From: Actinomycetota bacterium
GTDB taxonomy: Bacteria > Actinomycetota > Actinomycetes > Actinomycetales > Microbacteriaceae
Length of the DNA: 33,571 nucleotides
Assembly (NCBI GenBank): GCA_018268455.1
Contig: JAFDWM010000018.1
Location: forward strand, 1-33,571
Reading direction: 5' to 3'
Position numbers and translations under genes: made by a program. Under the pieces are notes generated by a model. That model had not been told where the DNA came from, ran no database searches, and saw only the letters and a list, made by a program, of their open reading frames with translations. Below, one piece after another: positions 6,483-14,760 of this stretch; position 1 is the first letter of the stretch, and every line of letters starts with the position of its first letter.

Positions 6483-9398
6483 GTGACCACCTCTCCCGCA
6501 CCGGCCGCGCCCCGCACCGCCCGACGCATCGTCCTCGTGACGGTCGTGATCCTCGCGGTGCTCATCGCCGCGTTCTTCGTGTTCGCCTCGCTCTACACCG
6601 ACTTCCTCTGGTTCGATCAGCTGGGATTCGCGCAGGTGCTGACGACGCGCTGGTTCGCGACCACGCTGATGTTCGCGATCGGCTTCCTCGGCATGGCGGT
6701 GCCGATGTTCATCGCCATCCAGCTGGCCTACCGGATGCGCCCGGTGTATGTGCGGCTGAGCTCGCAGCTCGACCGCTACCAGGAGGTCGTCGAGCCGCTG
6801 CGGCGTCTGGCGATGTGGGGGATGCCGGTGTTCTTCGGCCTGTTCGCCGGCTTCGCCGCCTCCGGACAGTGGGAGACCGTATGGCAGTGGGCGAACGGCA
6901 CCGCGACCGGCCAGAAGGACGCGCAGTTCGGCCTCGACACCGGCTTCTACCTGTTCGACCTGCCGTTCTATCAGGCCCTGCTCGGCTTCATCTCGGCCGT
7001 GCTGATCCTCTGCCTGCTGGTCTCCGCGCTCGTGCTGTACCTGTACGGCTCGGTGCGGATCGGCCAGGGTGAGCTGCGCATCTCGAAGGCCGCGCGCGTG
7101 CAGCTGGCGGTCATCGCCGGCGTCTACCTGCTGGTGCAGGCGGTCAGCCTGTGGATGGACCGCTTCAAGACGCTGACCACGTCGGAGGACAAGATCACCG
7201 GTGCCGCCTTCACCGGCGTGAACGCCGTGATCCCGGGCCTCGGCATCCTCGCGATCGTCGCCGCGCTGGTCTCGGTGCTGTTCTTCGTCACTGCAGTGAT
7301 CGGCCGGTGGCGCTTTCCGCTGGCGGCGACGGCGCTGCTGATCGTGGCGGCGCTCGTGCTCGGCGTCGGCTACCCCTGGGCGGTCAACACCTTCCAGGTG
7401 AAGCCGAACCAGAACCAGCTGCAAGCGCAGTACTACGAGCGCAACATCAAGGCCACCAAGGCCGCTTACGGCATCAATGACGTCGAGACCACGCCGTTCA
7501 AGGCGCAGACCACGGCGGCTCCCGGCCAGCTGCGCAGCGACGCCGACACCACCGCGTCGATCCGCATCATGGATCCGAACGTCATCGGCCCCACCTTCCA
7601 GCAACTCGAGCAGTACCGCAGTTACTACAAGTTCGCCTCCAAGCTCGATGTCGATCGCTACACGCTCAACGGCAAGACGCAGGATGCGGTCGTGGCGGTG
7701 CGAGAGCTCGACAGCTCGCAGCTGGACAACCCGACCTGGAACAACTCGACGCTCGTCTACACGCACGGCTACGGTCTCGTCGCCGCGGCCGGCAACCAGC
7801 GCACGGACGACGGAGAGCCGGTGTTCCTCGAACGCGGCATCCCGAGCTCCGGCGTGCTCACCGACAACGAGAAGTTCGAGCCGCGCGTGTACTTCGGCGA
7901 GCAGTCGCCGCAGTACTCGATCGTGGGTGCACCCAAGGGCACCGCGCCGATCGAGATCGACTACCCGCGAGGCAAGGACGCGAGCGAGAACCAGACCAAG
8001 ACCACGTTCACGGGCGACGGTGGGCCGCGCATCGGCAACTTCTTCACGAAGCTGCTCTACGCCCTGAAGTTCCAGTCCGAGCAGATCCTCTTCTCCGACA
8101 GCGTGAACGCCGACTCCCAGATCCTGTACGACCGGGATCCGCTCACGCGCGTCGGCAAGGCGGCTCCGTACCTCACCCTGGACAGCGACCCGTATCCGAG
8201 CATCGTCGACGGCCGGATCGTCTGGATCGTGGACGGGTACACCACGAGCTCGAGCTACCCGTACTCGACGAGCGTGAACCTGCCGAAGGCCATCAGCGAC
8301 TCCGTCAACACGCAGCCGGGCTTCGTGACCGATGACATCAACTACATCCGCAACTCGGTCAAGGCCACCGTCGACGCGTACGACGGCAAGGTGACCCTGT
8401 ACGCGTGGGATCCGACGGATCCGGTGCTGAAGACGTGGCAGAAGATCTACCCGTCGACGCTCAAGCCGATCAGCGACATGTCCGCGCAGCTGATGAGCCA
8501 CGTGCGCTACCCGACCGACCTGTTCAAGGTGCAGCGCGCCATGCTCGGCGTCTACCACATCAACGATGCGGCCTCGTTCGCCCGACAGGACAACCGCTGG
8601 CAGACCCCGAACGACCCGCAGAGCGATTCGGCGAACCCCGAGCTGCAGCCGCCGTACTACCTGAGCATGAAGATGCCGGGGCAGTCATCGCCGCAGTTCT
8701 CCATGTACACGTCGTTCATACCTGCGGCATCCGGTGCGAACAGCCGCAACGTACTGCTCGGCTATCTCTCCGTCGACGCGGACGCCGGATCCACGGCCGG
8801 GAAGAAGTCCGACTCGTACGGCAAGCTGCACATGCTCGAGATCGACGCGGACACGACCGTGCCAGGTCCGGGCCAGGTGCAGAACTCGTTCGACTCCGAC
8901 CCGACCGTCGGGCAGCAGCTCAACCTGCTCAAGCAGGGGCAGTCGAAGGTGACGCACGGCAACCTGCTGACGCTCCCGGTCGGCGGTGGATTCCTGTACG
9001 TGCAGCCGGTGTTCGTGCAGTCGTCGGGTGGCACCCAGGTGCCGCGACTGCAGAAGATCCTCGTCGCCTTCGGCGACAAGATCGCCTTCGCCGACACGCT
9101 CACCGAGGCTCTCGATCAGCTCTTCGGTGGTGATGCCGGCGCAGCAGGCGGGGACGGCAACATCACCCCGACGCCGGAGCCGAGCCCGAGCCCCGGCACC
9201 GGCGGGACGACCACGCCGTCGACGCCCAGCGCCGCGTTCGAGCAGGCGCTGTCCGACGCGAAGACGGCGATGCTCGCCCGTGATGCCGCACTGAAGGCGG
9301 GCGATCTGGCGGCGTTCGCGACCGCGGACCAGCAGCTCACCGACGCGGTGAACAAGCTGATCCAGCTGCAGGGCACGTCCAACACGCCCGGGAAGTAG
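6483..9398 (+). CDS. UPF0182 family large integral membrane protein
   Basis: 971 residues of unknown function, conserved across actinobacteria (Rv3193c-like). The first third holds about seven hydrophobic segments, from IVLVTVVILAVLIAAFF near residue 17 to ATALLIVAALVLGVGYPWAV near 290. A long soluble part follows, rich in Tyr, Asp and Asn (for example YYERNIKATKAAYGI and ILYDRDPLTRVGKAAPYL), expected outside the membrane. Near the C-terminus a Pro/Ser/Thr-rich linker (PTPEPSPSPGTGG) joins a final Ala-rich helix pair (AMLARDAALKAGDLAAFATA). The GTG start is set by the TAGGAT hexamer and by the N-terminus matching the family. Its neighbour upstream is the PDZ/Lon protease, which would act on the same side of the membrane. 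A large antisense reading frame across this gene is a composition artefact. Confidence 0.93.
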   Translation: MTTSPAPAAPRTARRIVLVTVVILAVLIAAFFVFASLYTDFLWFDQLGFAQVLTTRWFATTLMFAIGFLGMAVPMFIAIQLAYRMRPVYVRLSSQLDRYQEVVEPLRRLAMWGMPVFFGLFAGFAASGQWETVWQWANGTATGQKDAQFGLDTGFYLFDLPFYQALLGFISAVLILCLLVSALVLYLYGSVRIGQGELRISKAARVQLAVIAGVYLLVQAVSLWMDRFKTLTTSEDKITGAAFTGVNAVIPGLGILAIVAALVSVLFFVTAVIGRWRFPLAATALLIVAALVLGVGYPWAVNTFQVKPNQNQLQAQYYERNIKATKAAYGINDVETTPFKAQTTAAPGQLRSDADTTASIRIMDPNVIGPTFQQLEQYRSYYKFASKLDVDRYTLNGKTQDAVVAVRELDSSQLDNPTWNNSTLVYTHGYGLVAAAGNQRTDDGEPVFLERGIPSSGVLTDNEKFEPRVYFGEQSPQYSIVGAPKGTAPIEIDYPRGKDASENQTKTTFTGDGGPRIGNFFTKLLYALKFQSEQILFSDSVNADSQILYDRDPLTRVGKAAPYLTLDSDPYPSIVDGRIVWIVDGYTTSSSYPYSTSVNLPKAISDSVNTQPGFVTDDINYIRNSVKATVDAYDGKVTLYAWDPTDPVLKTWQKIYPSTLKPISDMSAQLMSHVRYPTDLFKVQRAMLGVYHINDAASFARQDNRWQTPNDPQSDSANPELQPPYYLSMKMPGQSSPQFSMYTSFIPAASGANSRNVLLGYLSVDADAGSTAGKKSDSYGKLHMLEIDADTTVPGPGQVQNSFDSDPTVGQQLNLLKQGQSKVTHGNLLTLPVGGGFLYVQPVFVQSSGGTQVPRLQKILVAFGDKIAFADTLTEALDQLFGGDAGAAGGDGNITPTPEPSPSPGTGGTTTPSTPSAAFEQALSDAKTAMLARDAALKAGDLAAFATADQQLTDAVNKLIQLQGTSNTPGK

Positions 9399-9437
9399 CC
9401 GGAACGGGCCCGATTCGCGCACCGCAGAATCCCGTGC

Positions 9438-9443
9438 TAAGCT
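9438..9443 (+). promoter_or_regulatory. -10 element for tRNA-fMet
   Basis: TAAGCT lies 12 bases before the mature 5' end of the tRNA, consistent with transcription starting about five bases upstream of it. No convincing -35 hexamer is seen. Confidence 0.5.
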
Positions 9444-9455
9444 CAATTCTTGTGC

Positions 9456-9529
9456 CGCGGGGTGGAGCAGTTCGGTAGCTCGCCGGGCTCATAACCCGGA
9501 GGTCGCAGGTTCAAATCCTGTCCCCGCAA
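9456..9529 (+). tRNA. Initiator tRNA-fMet (CAT)
   Basis: Cloverleaf with acceptor strands CGCGGGG (9456-9462) and CCCCGCA (9522-9528), anticodon stem CCGGG/CCCGG with loop CTCATAA and anticodon CAT at 9490-9492, and T arm GGTTCAAATCC. Two initiator hallmarks are visible: the mismatched first pair (C1 with A72) and the run of three G:C pairs in the anticodon stem. The discriminator is A. The CCA end is not encoded (CAA follows), so it must be added after transcription. A strong hairpin follows seven bases later. Confidence 0.96.
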
Positions 9530-9535
9530 CAAGAG

Positions 9536-9575
9536 AAGGCCCCCTGATCAGGAGAAATCCCGATCAGGGGGCCTT
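9536..9575 (+). terminator. Strong hairpin terminator after tRNA-fMet
   Basis: Perfect 14-bp inverted repeat, AAGGCCCCCTGATC at 9536-9549 against its complement at 9562-9575, with a 12-base loop. There is no clear T-run afterwards, as is common for actinobacterial terminators. Confidence 0.85.
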
Positions 9576-9668
9576 CGCCTTTCCCTTCCGAACGGTCGAC
9601 GGGGCGGTCCGAGGAAACCGGGGCTCGGCCGGAGCGGCCGTCGGCGCAGGGGAGAGGATGATGGATCC

Positions 9669-10469
9669 ATGTCGTCCGCATCCGTCCTCGCCGCCGTCTG
9701 CCAGTTCGCCCCGATCGCCGACCTCACCGCCAACCGGACCCGCATCGGCGCGCTGGTGGCCGAGGCTGCGGCGCGCGGCGCACGGCTGGTCGTGCTGCCG
9801 GAGTATTCCAGCTACTTCGTCGACCCGCTCGACGCGTCGCTCGCAGAGAACGCGGAGGATCTGGACGGTCCGTTCACGCGGCACCTGCAGGCGCTTGCGG
9901 CCGAGCAGGGCGTGGTGATCGTCGCGGGACTCGTCGAGCGGGCGGACGCCGGACGGATCCGCAACGCGCTCGTCGCCGTCGACGGATCCGGGATCCTCGC
10001 CGTCTATCGCAAGCAGCACCTGTACGACGCGTTCGGGCAGACGGAGTCGCGCTGGCTGGAGCCGGGTGAGCTCGGGGCCTCCACATTCGCTCTGGGCGCT
10101 CTGACGGTGGGGCTGATGACCTGCTACGACCTGCGCTTCCCGGAGGTGGCCCGCACGCTCGTCGACGCCGGCGCGGATGTGATCGCCGTGCCGGCGGAGT
10201 GGGTGCGCGGTCCGCTGAAGGAGCATCACTGGACGACGTTGCTCGCGGCGCGCGCGATCGAGAGCACCGCCTACGTCGTGGCGGCGGACCATCCCACCCC
10301 GATCGGCGTCGGCCACTCCGCGGTCATCGATCCGCAGGGCGTCACGATCGCGGGGGTCGGCACGGGGGAGGGGATCGCGCTGGCCGAGCTGGATCCCGCC
10401 GCGGTCGTCCGCGTGCGCGAGGTCAACCCGGTGCTGCGTCTGCGCCGCTACCGGGTCGTACCCGCCTGA
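9669..10469 (+). CDS. Carbon-nitrogen hydrolase (nitrilase superfamily amidohydrolase)
   Basis: 266-residue cytosolic nitrilase-fold enzyme that hydrolyses an amide bond in a small molecule. The catalytic triad is visible: E45 in VVLPEYSSYF, K115 in VYRKQHLYDAFG, and C152 in LMTCYDLRFPE. Length and motif spacing fit the Nit/omega-amidase-like branch, but the exact substrate cannot be read from the sequence. The ATG at 9669 is the first sensible start; GGAGAGG lies 12 bases before it, rather far, and GATGAT six bases upstream is a poor -10. It converges with the aminotransferase with only four bases between stops. That pairing recalls omega-amidase and transaminase partners in the repair of keto acid amides, but opposite strands make a shared role only a possibility. 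Confidence 0.88.
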   Translation: MSSASVLAAVCQFAPIADLTANRTRIGALVAEAAARGARLVVLPEYSSYFVDPLDASLAENAEDLDGPFTRHLQALAAEQGVVIVAGLVERADAGRIRNALVAVDGSGILAVYRKQHLYDAFGQTESRWLEPGELGASTFALGALTVGLMTCYDLRFPEVARTLVDAGADVIAVPAEWVRGPLKEHHWTTLLAARAIESTAYVVAADHPTPIGVGHSAVIDPQGVTIAGVGTGEGIALAELDPAAVVRVREVNPVLRLRRYRVVPA

Positions 10470-10473
10470 GCGA

Positions 10474-11682
10474 TCAGCCTCCGGCCGCGAGGCCGGCGAG
10501 CCGTTCGGCGGCCTCGGCGATCACGTCGGGGCGCTTGCACGCCGCGAATCGCACCAGTCCGCGATAGTCATCGCGATGCGCGGGCGAGACGAAGGCCGTC
10601 AGCGGGATCGCGGCCACCCCGATCCGCTCCGGCAGCGCCCGGCAGAACGCGTCGGCGTCGCCGCCGCCGATTCCCGTGGCGTCGGCGACCGTGAAGTAGC
10701 CGCCGTCCGGACGGTGCACGGCGAAGCCGGCCTCGGCGAGCGCCGCGCCGAGCAGATCGTGCTTGGCGCGCAGCCGGTCGCGGGCGTCCGAGAAGAACGC
10801 ATCCGGCAGGCGCAGACCCGCGGCGACCGCGGGCTGGAACGGGCCGCCGTTGACGTAGGTGAGGAACTGCTTGACGCTCAGCACCGCCGTGATGAGCTCG
10901 GCCGGACCGTGGATCCAGCCGATCTTCCAGCCGGTCACGGAGAACGTCTTGCCGGCGGAGGAGATGGTGAGCGTGCGCTCGGCCGCACCCGGCAGCGTCA
11001 CGATCGGCACATGCGGGGCCGTGAAGGCCAGGTGCTCGTACACCTCGTCGGTGACGATGATCGCGTCGTGCCGCTGCGCGAGTCGGACGATCTCCTCGCG
11101 GATGGCCGGGGAGAGCACGGCCCCGGTCGGATTGTGCGGATCGTTGACGAGGATGATCCGGCAGCGGTCGGTGACGGCGGCGGCAAGTTCGGCCGGATCC
11201 GGCTGGAAGTCGGGCCGGCGCAGCGGCACCGTACGCAGCTTGGCACCGCTGAGCGCGGCGATGGCGGCGTAGGAGTCGTAGTACGGCTCGAACACGACGA
11301 TCTCGTCGTCGGGGCCGTCCACGAGCGCCAGGAGGGCCGCGGCGATCGCCTCCGTGGCACCGGCGGTCACGACGACCTCGCGGTCGGGATCCACCTCGAG
11401 TCCGTAGAAGCGGCGCTGGTGCTCGGAGATCGCGTGCAGGAGGTCGGGGATCCCGCGTCCGGGCGGATACTGATTGGCGCCCTCGAGGATCGCGGCGCGT
11501 GCCGCGTCGAGCACCTCGGCCGGTCCGTCCTCGTCCGGGAAGCCCTGGCCGAGGTTGATCGCGCCGGTGCGGCCCGCGAGGGCCGACATCTCGGCGAAGA
11601 TGGTAGGGGCGACCTCGCCGGCCGCCGAAAGCAGCCCTGCGCCGGCTGCGGTGCGGCGCCAGGCGCCCGGCAGGATTCCCAT
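10474..11682 (-). CDS. Class I/II PLP-dependent aminotransferase (DapC/kynurenine transaminase-like)
   Basis: 402 residues, fold type I. Recognisable parts: AINLGQGFPDEDGP near 40, NQYPPGRGIPDL, VTAGATEAIAAALLAL, FEPYYDSYAAI, LVNDPHNPTGAVL, TDEVYEHLAF, and the PLP lysine in SSAGKTFSVTGWKIGW. The pattern is closest to the group containing mycobacterial DapC (N-succinyldiaminopimelate aminotransferase, Rv0858c) and YbdL/kynurenine-type transaminases. The true amino donor cannot be fixed by eye, so no gene symbol is given. The ATG at 11682 is supported by TACCCT at 11690-11695 on the same strand, seven bases upstream, implying a leaderless mRNA. It diverges from the HtrA-like gene. Confidence 0.9.
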   Translation of the reverse strand: MGILPGAWRRTAAGAGLLSAAGEVAPTIFAEMSALAGRTGAINLGQGFPDEDGPAEVLDAARAAILEGANQYPPGRGIPDLLHAISEHQRRFYGLEVDPDREVVVTAGATEAIAAALLALVDGPDDEIVVFEPYYDSYAAIAALSGAKLRTVPLRRPDFQPDPAELAAAVTDRCRIILVNDPHNPTGAVLSPAIREEIVRLAQRHDAIIVTDEVYEHLAFTAPHVPIVTLPGAAERTLTISSAGKTFSVTGWKIGWIHGPAELITAVLSVKQFLTYVNGGPFQPAVAAGLRLPDAFFSDARDRLRAKHDLLGAALAEAGFAVHRPDGGYFTVADATGIGGGDADAFCRALPERIGVAAIPLTAFVSPAHRDDYRGLVRFAACKRPDVIAEAAERLAGLAAGG

Positions 11683-11689
11683 GGGCCCC

Positions 11690-11695
11690 AGGGTA
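11690..11695 (-). promoter_or_regulatory. -10 element of leaderless promoter for the aminotransferase
   Basis: TACCCT on the minus strand ends seven bases before the ATG at 11682. Confidence 0.55.
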
Positions 11696-11780
11696 ACGGC
11701 TTAGGCGAATCAGCCGAGGGGCATAGAAAAAACACAGAATCAATCGTCAGTCTGTAAGGGCAAGGTTCGAAGGAGCAGAC

Positions 11781-13340
11781 ATGAACGAGCAGATGCCCAA
11801 CCAGGACGCCGGGCACGACGTGCCCCCGGCGTTCTCGTCCACCCCCGCAGCCTCCGCGCCGGCGGAATCCACGGCGCCCACCGCGCCGCTGCCCCCGACC
11901 GGCGCGTATGCGCCCTCCGGCCAGAGCATCCCGCCGCGCCAGGCAGAGCCCGCCGCGGGACAGCCCGAAAGCCACCCGCACGGCTGGCACCTGCCCGGTG
12001 CCCACCCGGGCGAGAACGGCGCGGCCTTCGGCGCCGCCGCCACCGCCGCGCCGACGGGCACCGCCGCGCCGACGGGCACCGCTACGCCGACGGGCGCCGC
12101 CGCCAAGGAGCGTCGCGGCAGCATCGGCGGCGGCAAGATCGCGGCCATCATCATCGCTGCGGCCCTCGTCGGCGGCATCGCCGGCGTCGGCGGCGCCGTC
12201 GGTGTCAACTCCCTGACCGCGTCCGGCGCATCGTCGTCGTCGCGACCGGCCGCGGGCCCCAGCACGGTCACCGTGAACAACCCCGAGTCCGTGTCGGAAG
12301 CCACGGCGATCGCCGCGAAGGCCGTGCCCTCGGTCGTCACCATCAACGTGACGGGCTCCAGTGCCGCGGGATCCGGATCCGGCATCGTGCTCGACAAGAG
12401 CGGGCACATCCTCACCAACGCGCACGTCGCCACACTGGACGGCGAGGTCGCGAGCCCGACCATCACCGTGACCACCTCGGACGGGCGCATCATGGCCGCG
12501 ACCGTCGTCGGCATCGACCCGATCTACGACATGGCCGTGCTGCAGGTGAAGGACGGATCGAGCCTGACGCCGATGGAGTTCGCCGACTCGTCCAAGGTCA
12601 ACGTCGGTGCGATGACGGTCGCGGTCGGAGCCCCGCTCGGCCTGTCCAACACCGTGACCAACGGCATCGTCAGCGCGCTCAACCGCAGCATCCAGATCCA
12701 GTCCTCGGCCGCGCCGTCCAACGGCAGCGACGGGCAGCAACAGCAGCAGGATCCGAACGGGCAGCAGCCGTTCCAGTTCGACATCCCGGGCCGTGGTTCC
12801 GGATCCGGGTCGCAGAGCGCCACGCAGACGATCTCGATCTCGGTCATCCAGACCGACGCGGCGATCAACCCCGGCAACTCGGGAGGCGCACTCGTGGACA
12901 GCAGCGGCAAGTTGATCGGCGTGAACGTCGCGATCGCGAGCGCGGGCTCGAGCTCCTCGTCGTCCGGCCAGACCGGCAACATCGGCGTCGGCTTCGCGAT
13001 CCCCTCGAACATCGCCAAGCGCATCGCCGACGACATCATCGCCGACGGTAAGGCAACCCATGGCCTGATGGGCGCCAGCGTGAAGGACGCCAGCAGCCAG
13101 AAGGACGCCACCGTGGTCGGCGCGCTGATCGCCTCCGTCACGAACGGCGGCGCCGCCGCCGCCGCGGGGATCCAGGCCGGAGACGTCGTCACCGGGTTCG
13201 ACGGCAACCCGATCACCGACGCCAGCGACCTCACCGCCCAGGTGCGTGCGCTCGCCGCAGGCAGCACCGCGACGCTCACGATCAACCGCAACGGCCAGTC
13301 GCAGGAGGTCAAGGTCACGCTCGGCACGCTGGCGCAGTGA
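11781..13340 (+). CDS. HtrA/DegP-like trypsin-fold serine protease with PDZ domain, membrane anchored
   Basis: 519 residues. A disordered cytoplasmic Pro/Ala-rich N-terminus (1-110) holds three tandem APTGTA-type repeats (90-107). One membrane segment follows at about 119-142 (IAAIIIAAALVGGIAGVGGA), then the S1C protease domain with triad H215 (ILTNAHVA), D250 (YDMAVL) and S367 (GNSGGAL). A low-complexity Gln/Gly/Ser insert lies at about 308-345. The PDZ domain fills about 430-515 (AGIQAGDVVTGFDGNPI). It should act outside the membrane in protein quality control. The ATG at 11781 has AAGGAG five bases before it, so this gene has a normal leader, unlike its neighbours. The upstream 11705-11780 stretch is locally AT-rich and holds its promoter, not resolved. 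A strong terminator follows. Confidence 0.93.
   Translation: MNEQMPNQDAGHDVPPAFSSTPAASAPAESTAPTAPLPPTGAYAPSGQSIPPRQAEPAAGQPESHPHGWHLPGAHPGENGAAFGAAATAAPTGTAAPTGTATPTGAAAKERRGSIGGGKIAAIIIAAALVGGIAGVGGAVGVNSLTASGASSSSRPAAGPSTVTVNNPESVSEATAIAAKAVPSVVTINVTGSSAAGSGSGIVLDKSGHILTNAHVATLDGEVASPTITVTTSDGRIMAATVVGIDPIYDMAVLQVKDGSSLTPMEFADSSKVNVGAMTVAVGAPLGLSNTVTNGIVSALNRSIQIQSSAAPSNGSDGQQQQQDPNGQQPFQFDIPGRGSGSGSQSATQTISISVIQTDAAINPGNSGGALVDSSGKLIGVNVAIASAGSSSSSSGQTGNIGVGFAIPSNIAKRIADDIIADGKATHGLMGASVKDASSQKDATVVGALIASVTNGGAAAAAGIQAGDVVTGFDGNPITDASDLTAQVRALAAGSTATLTINRNGQSQEVKVTLGTLAQ
12048..12101 (+). repeat. Three tandem 18-bp coding repeats (APTGTA)
   Basis: Units at 12048-12065, 12066-12083 and 12084-12101 encode APTGTA, APTGTA and TPTGAA in the disordered tail of the HtrA-like protease. 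Copy number may vary between strains. Confidence 0.8.
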
Positions 13341-13378
13341 CATCCCCCTGATCCGCCCCTGGATCTTGCATCCGGCAG

Positions 13379-13417
13379 AAGGACGCCACCCGCGAGGACA
13401 TCGCGGGTGGCGTCCTT
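13379..13417 (+). terminator. Strong hairpin terminator after the HtrA-like gene
   Basis: Perfect 17-bp stem, AAGGACGCCACCCGCGA at 13379-13395 against its complement at 13401-13417, with a five-base loop GGACA. No T-run follows. The left arm is also complementary to the first bases of the next gene's coding sequence. Confidence 0.88.
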
Positions 13418-13467
13418 CACATCTGCGTTCCTGAACCCGGCATCCGAATCGACCGCGCACCCCGCGA

Positions 13468-13473
13468 TAGGCT
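13468..13473 (+). promoter_or_regulatory. -10 element of leaderless promoter for the glycerophosphotransferase pair
   Basis: TAGGCT ends six bases before the GTG at 13480. The GTG has no Shine-Dalgarno site. Confidence 0.6.
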
Positions 13474-13479
13474 CGCGGG

Positions 13480-14760
13480 GTGGCGTCCTTCTCCTTCCGT
13501 GCGGGCAACGCCGGCAAACTGGCGAGGATCCCGCTGTACCTGCTCGGCCGTCTCGGCACGCTGCTCGTCCCGCGCGGACGCGGCTGGGTGATCGGCTGCG
13601 GCGCGGGGATCGGCGACGGCGCGCTCGCGCTGTGGGGCGCCGCGACCGATGCAGGACTGCGGCCGCTCTGGCTCACCGGTTCCGACCGGGAGCTGCGAGA
13701 CGCGGCAGCGCTCGGGATCCGCGCGATCCCCAAGGGCGGACTGCGCGGCTGGTGGGCGACCGCGCGGGCCGGCGTGGTCATCGTCACGCACGGCTTCGGC
13801 GACGTCAACCGCTACGGATCTTCCGGATCCTTCCTCGTGCAGCTCTGGCACGGGATCCCGCTCAAGCGCATCGGACTGGACTCGCCGGCCACTGTGCAGA
13901 GCGCGATCCTGCCCGGCTTCGCGCCGCTGCAGCGGCTGCTGGGCCTGCTGTACGGGGCGCAGACGCGGCGGATCCGCGTGCTGCCCGCCGCATCCGACCG
14001 TTCCCGCGGGCGTCTCGAGTCCGCCTTCGGACTCGGGGTGCGGCAGGTGCTTGTCACCGGCGAACCGCGTGTCGACGTGCTGTCGGCAGGAGACCCCGGC
14101 ACGCGCCGGGCGCGGGCCGCCGCGCGCCTGCAGGACGCCGTCGGGCCGATCGCCGAGGGAACGCGGATCGTGCTGTACGCGCCCACCTGGCGCGACGGCG
14201 CACCGGATCCGGCCGTGCCCGGCGACGCAGAGTGGCGGCGCATCATCGACGTTCTCGACGCCGCCGACGCCGTGCTGCTGGTGCGGTCGCACCCGCTCGG
14301 CGAGGGGGAGTACCGGCCGCCGATCGAGACGCGCCGGGTGCGCTCGATCGGATCCGCGATCGTCGCCGACATCACACCGGTGCTGCCGGCCGTCGACGTT
14401 CTCGTGACCGACTACTCGTCGCTGGCGTACGATGTGGGCCTCCTCGCGATGCCGGTGATCTACCTCGCCCCCGATCCGGACGAATATGCGCGCAGCCGCG
14501 GCTTCTACGGCTCCTACGCCGAGGTCTCGGGGCCTGACCCCGCCTCGGACTGGGCGGGCGCCGCCGCCCAGCTGGAGACCACGCTGAGCGACGACGCCGA
14601 GTTCCGTGGGCGCGCCGACCGGTCCCGGGCGCTCAGCGCCGGGATGCATGCCCATCGCGACGGCCGCAACGCAGAACGCGTGCTCGCCGCGATCCTCGCC
14701 CGTACCGCGACCGCGCCTGCAGCACTCCGTCCGGCACCCGCCCCGAAGGGAAACGCATGA
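13480..14760 (+). CDS. CDP-glycerol glycerophosphotransferase family protein (TagB/TagF-like), first of a pair
   Basis: 426 residues of the TagB/SpsB family (GT-B-like fold), which transfers polyol phosphate from a CDP-activated donor to build teichoic-acid-type polymers at the inner face of the membrane. Signature parts: LVQLWHGIPLKRIG (catalytic-type His at 124), VTGEPRVDVL, IVLYAPTWRDGA, LLVRSHPLGEGEY and VTDYSSLAYDVGLL. The N-terminal 30 residues are basic and amphipathic, suitable for peripheral membrane binding. The GTG start is defined by TAGGCT six bases upstream. The stop overlaps the ATG of the second copy (ATGA), so they are one operon. Whether the polymer is glycerol phosphate or another polyol phosphate cannot be told. 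Confidence 0.88.
   Translation: MASFSFRAGNAGKLARIPLYLLGRLGTLLVPRGRGWVIGCGAGIGDGALALWGAATDAGLRPLWLTGSDRELRDAAALGIRAIPKGGLRGWWATARAGVVIVTHGFGDVNRYGSSGSFLVQLWHGIPLKRIGLDSPATVQSAILPGFAPLQRLLGLLYGAQTRRIRVLPAASDRSRGRLESAFGLGVRQVLVTGEPRVDVLSAGDPGTRRARAAARLQDAVGPIAEGTRIVLYAPTWRDGAPDPAVPGDAEWRRIIDVLDAADAVLLVRSHPLGEGEYRPPIETRRVRSIGSAIVADITPVLPAVDVLVTDYSSLAYDVGLLAMPVIYLAPDPDEYARSRGFYGSYAEVSGPDPASDWAGAAAQLETTLSDDAEFRGRADRSRALSAGMHAHRDGRNAERVLAAILARTATAPAALRPAPAPKGNA

Noticed and set aside
5298-8558. A 1086-codon open frame on the minus strand opposite the PDZ/Lon and UPF0182 genes.
   Set aside because: It is rich in Arg, His, Asp and Val with no domain pattern and spans two clearly real genes and their promoter. 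Long antisense frames are expected in 70% GC DNA because stop codons are rare.
11367-13808. An 813-codon minus-strand frame across the aminotransferase start, htrA and the first transferase.
   Set aside because: It crosses two promoters and a 17-bp terminator, its composition is Arg/Gly/Asp-rich, and the frames underneath carry catalytic motifs.
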